Part shown: one piece after another, positions 21,866 to 23,394 of the stretch
Layout: each line of letters opens with the position of its first letter
Position numbering within the stretch: the stretch's first letter is position 1
IMG/VR virus record: IMGVR_UViG_3300042465_000693
Coordinates: 1-23,394 of that record
DNA length: 23,394 bases
Origin: a virus
Strand: one strand, 5' to 3'
The notes under the pieces: model-generated
Databases searched by the model: none
The model's input: only the letters and a program-made list of their open reading frames with translations
What the model was told of the DNA's origin: nothing
Position numbers and translations under genes: made by a program

Positions 21866-23394
21866 TATGCTTTTAATAAAATTTTATAATCCGTTCCATT
21901 AATTTTTACTGCCCAACTTCTATCAGAAACTAAAATTTCGGTCGCTACTGCACCTGCGTTTGTTCCTGCACTACCAAAAACAGCTTGGTTGTTTGCTGTT
22001 GCAGTTGCGCCACGCCCTAAAATTAGACTTCCCGAAAAATTTCCAGATTGCGTTCCTTGTCCTATTGCTGTATTATTGTTTCCTGCTGTATTTGCAGATA
22101 AGGAATTTTGTCCTACTGCTGTATTTTCAGACCCAGTTGAATTAAAATACATAGAAGCTCTTCCAATTGAGGTATTAAATGCACCAGTAGTATTAGTAAA
22201 TGATGATTGGTCGCCTATTGCAGTATTAGAACTTCCAGTTGAATTTTTTAACGCTTGGTAACCTATTGCAGTTATTTCTACTCCACTTGTATTGCTATAA
22301 GCAGATTCAAAACCAACTGCAGTGTTATTTGATGCGGTGTTGTTTTGCAATGCAGATTTTCCAATTGCAGTATTATTACTTCCTGTAGTATTAGAAAATA
22401 AACAATCTTGCCCCATAACAACATTATTATTTCCCGTTGTGTTATTTATTGCAGAACTTATTCCTATAGCAGTATTTGATATACCCGTTGTATTGTAAAA
22501 TAATGAGCTATTACCTATTGCGGTGTTATTTACTCCCGTTGTGTTTGTTCTTAACGCTTGATAACCAATAGCAACTATTCCTGAACCACTTGTATTGCTA
22601 ACCCCCGCCTCAAAACCTACTGCGGTATTATTAGATGCGGTGTTAAATTGTAGTGCAGTTAAACCTACTGCCGTATTATTTGAACCCGAAACATTTATAG
22701 TTAAAGCATTGGAACCAATTGCCGTATTGTTTATACCCGTTGTTGTATTATATCCCGCACTTTCGCCGATTGATGTATTATTATTTCCCGTAGTATTTTT
22801 GAAAGATGCTTGGAATCCTAAAGCGGTATTACTATTTCCCGTTGAACTTTTCAACGCTTGATAACCGATTGCAGTTATATATAACCCCGTTGTATTGCTA
22901 TAACCTGCCTCAAAACCTACTGCGGTGTTATTTGATGCGGTGTTATTAAATAATGCAGTAGCACCAATAGCCACATTACTACTACCTGTTAAATTGTTAA
23001 ATAACGAATTAACTCCTGTCGAAGTATTGTTATTACCCGTAGTATTTGATGTTAAAGTTGCACGACCAATAGCCGTATTTCCCGTACCTAATGTACTTGC
23101 TGTTAAAGCCAAAGAACCAACGGCAGTATTATATCCCTCTATCGATAACTTCAACGCTTGATAACCTATTGCAGTTTGTTCTACTGCACTTGTATTACTA
23201 TAAGCAGCTTCAAAACCTAAAGCGGTATTATTTGATGCGGTGTTATTAAATAATGCAGTATAACCAATTGCAGTATTGTTTGAACTTGTTGTATTTGAAA
23301 ACAAACTTAAATGACCCATTGAAACATTATAAGAACCAGTTGTTGTTTGAACTTGTGATGCTCTACCAACTGCGGTGTTGCTAATACCCGTTGT
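21865..23394 (-). CDS. Repetitive trimeric-type tail fibre/adhesin, C-terminal part (gene start outside window)
   Basis: The frame stays open to the window edge (25 further codons upstream of the ATG at 23319), so that Met (VSMGHLSL) is inside the repeat and the gene is partial: at least 509 residues. Nearly all of it is a 16-17-residue repeat of the type N-T-A-[IV]-G-x-x-A-L-x-x-N-T-T-G-x-N, like the head repeats of YadA/Hia-type trimeric adhesins and similar phage fibres, expected to form a left-handed beta-roll trimer. The last 55 residues form a different cap: LILGRGATATANNQAVFGSA, then TNAGAVATEILVSDRSWAVK and INGTDYKILLKA, an ending that I recall from Bacteroidota phage and prophage fibres. 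No S74 chaperone domain is present. The four genes after it are coupled to its stop. Virion fibre versus host-surface adhesin cannot be settled without the N-terminus. Confidence 0.85.
   Translation of the reverse strand, partial: TTGISNTAVGRASQVQTTTGSYNVSMGHLSLFSNTTSSNNTAIGYTALFNNTASNNTALGFEAAYSNTSAVEQTAIGYQALKLSIEGYNTAVGSLALTASTLGTGNTAIGRATLTSNTTGNNNTSTGVNSLFNNLTGSSNVAIGATALFNNTASNNTAVGFEAGYSNTTGLYITAIGYQALKSSTGNSNTALGFQASFKNTTGNNNTSIGESAGYNTTTGINNTAIGSNALTINVSGSNNTAVGLTALQFNTASNNTAVGFEAGVSNTSGSGIVAIGYQALRTNTTGVNNTAIGNSSLFYNTTGISNTAIGISSAINNTTGNNNVVMGQDCLFSNTTGSNNTAIGKSALQNNTASNNTAVGFESAYSNTSGVEITAIGYQALKNSTGSSNTAIGDQSSFTNTTGAFNTSIGRASMYFNSTGSENTAVGQNSLSANTAGNNNTAIGQGTQSGNFSGSLILGRGATATANNQAVFGSAGTNAGAVATEILVSDRSWAVKINGTDYKILLKA
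22072..23274 (-). repeat. Four tandem ~300-bp super-repeats inside the fibre gene
   Basis: The 16-17-residue repeats are grouped in a higher-order unit of six (100-101 residues). Units run 23274-22975, 22974-22675, 22674-22372 and 22371-22072. The marker GATGCGGTGTT occurs once per unit, at 22331, 22634, 22934 and 23234 (spacings 303, 300, 300). In each unit the first three repeats are conserved (ALxxNTASNN, GFExxxSNT, IGYQALK/R), while the last three vary. A fifth, cut unit begins before the window. Confidence 0.9.

Noticed and set aside
21960-23161. Plus-strand open frames of 60-90 codons across the fibre gene, with repeated AVL/PIAVL-type peptides.
   Set aside because: They are the antisense reading of the fibre repeat; the periodic codons keep that frame open. 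They have no coupling to neighbours and their composition follows the minus-strand repeat.
22072-23274. CRISPR array, because of regular repeats.
   Set aside because: Repeats are in-frame, 48-51 bases with no unique spacers of fixed length, and encode a known type of beta-roll fibre repeat.
23317-23319. ATG at 23319 as the start of the fibre gene.
   Set aside because: The frame continues upstream to the window edge with the same repeat (NTAVGRASQVQTTTGSYNVS), so this Met takes the place of Ile/Val in a repeat and the gene is partial.
1-23394. tRNA genes, integrase, attachment sites, anti-defence or DNA-modification genes.
   Set aside because: No cloverleaf-like sequence, recombinase motif or recognisable defence/anti-defence domain was seen; the window is essentially all structural, packaging and lysis genes.

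Overview
This window reads as the virion-morphogenesis arm of a tailed, probably short-tailed (podovirus-like) phage. Every convincing gene lies on the minus strand and is packed end to end, so the biological order runs from 23394 down to 1. The DNA is AT-rich, Shine-Dalgarno sequences are rare, several gaps carry TAnnTTTG boxes (the Bacteroidota -7 promoter consensus), and the terminase, portal, capsid and tail proteins look like those of phages of Flavobacteria and related Bacteroidota. The gene order terminase, portal, scaffold-like protein, major capsid protein, ring/adaptor proteins, one very large tail protein, then internal virion proteins matches the crAss-like (Crassvirales) layout. 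That assignment comes from recalled family features and synteny, not from a database search.

Region 1 (23394-21865) is the C-terminal part of a repetitive trimeric-type fibre; its start lies outside the window. Region 2 (21865-20749) is a run of tiny coupled genes (69, 52, 66 and 39 aa) ending in an M15-type zinc peptidase. The 66-aa protein looks like a holin, so this is a probable lysis module. The 52-aa and 39-aa genes are too short for routine ORF calling, but are fixed by exact TAATG/ATGA stop-start overlaps. Region 3 (20725-19145) holds small packaging/assembly genes: a coiled-coil protein, a mini-fibre-like protein, a 75-aa unknown, a 187-aa protein that I read as two fused GroES-like barrels, and a small-terminase candidate.

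Region 4 (19203-11880) is the packaging and head core: large terminase, portal, scaffold-like protein and major capsid protein, closed by a hairpin terminator. Region 5 (11805-9301) holds a 246-aa head-associated protein with a terminator on each side, then two head-tail adaptor/ring proteins. Region 6 (9296-2700) holds a 1546-aa muzzle/tail-stabilisation-like protein, a Cys-rich two-repeat protein, a 269-aa tail protein and a GNAT acetyltransferase. Region 7 (2697-1) holds two internal-virion/cargo-like proteins and the first 16 codons of a third gene cut by the window edge.

There is no gene-free stretch above about 85 bases, and I saw no tRNA, CRISPR array, insertion sequence or integrase. 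The most interesting items are the duplicated GroES-like protein, the 39-aa basic ORF between holin and endolysin, the four-fold 100-aa super-repeat in the fibre, and the terminator-bracketed 246-aa gene.
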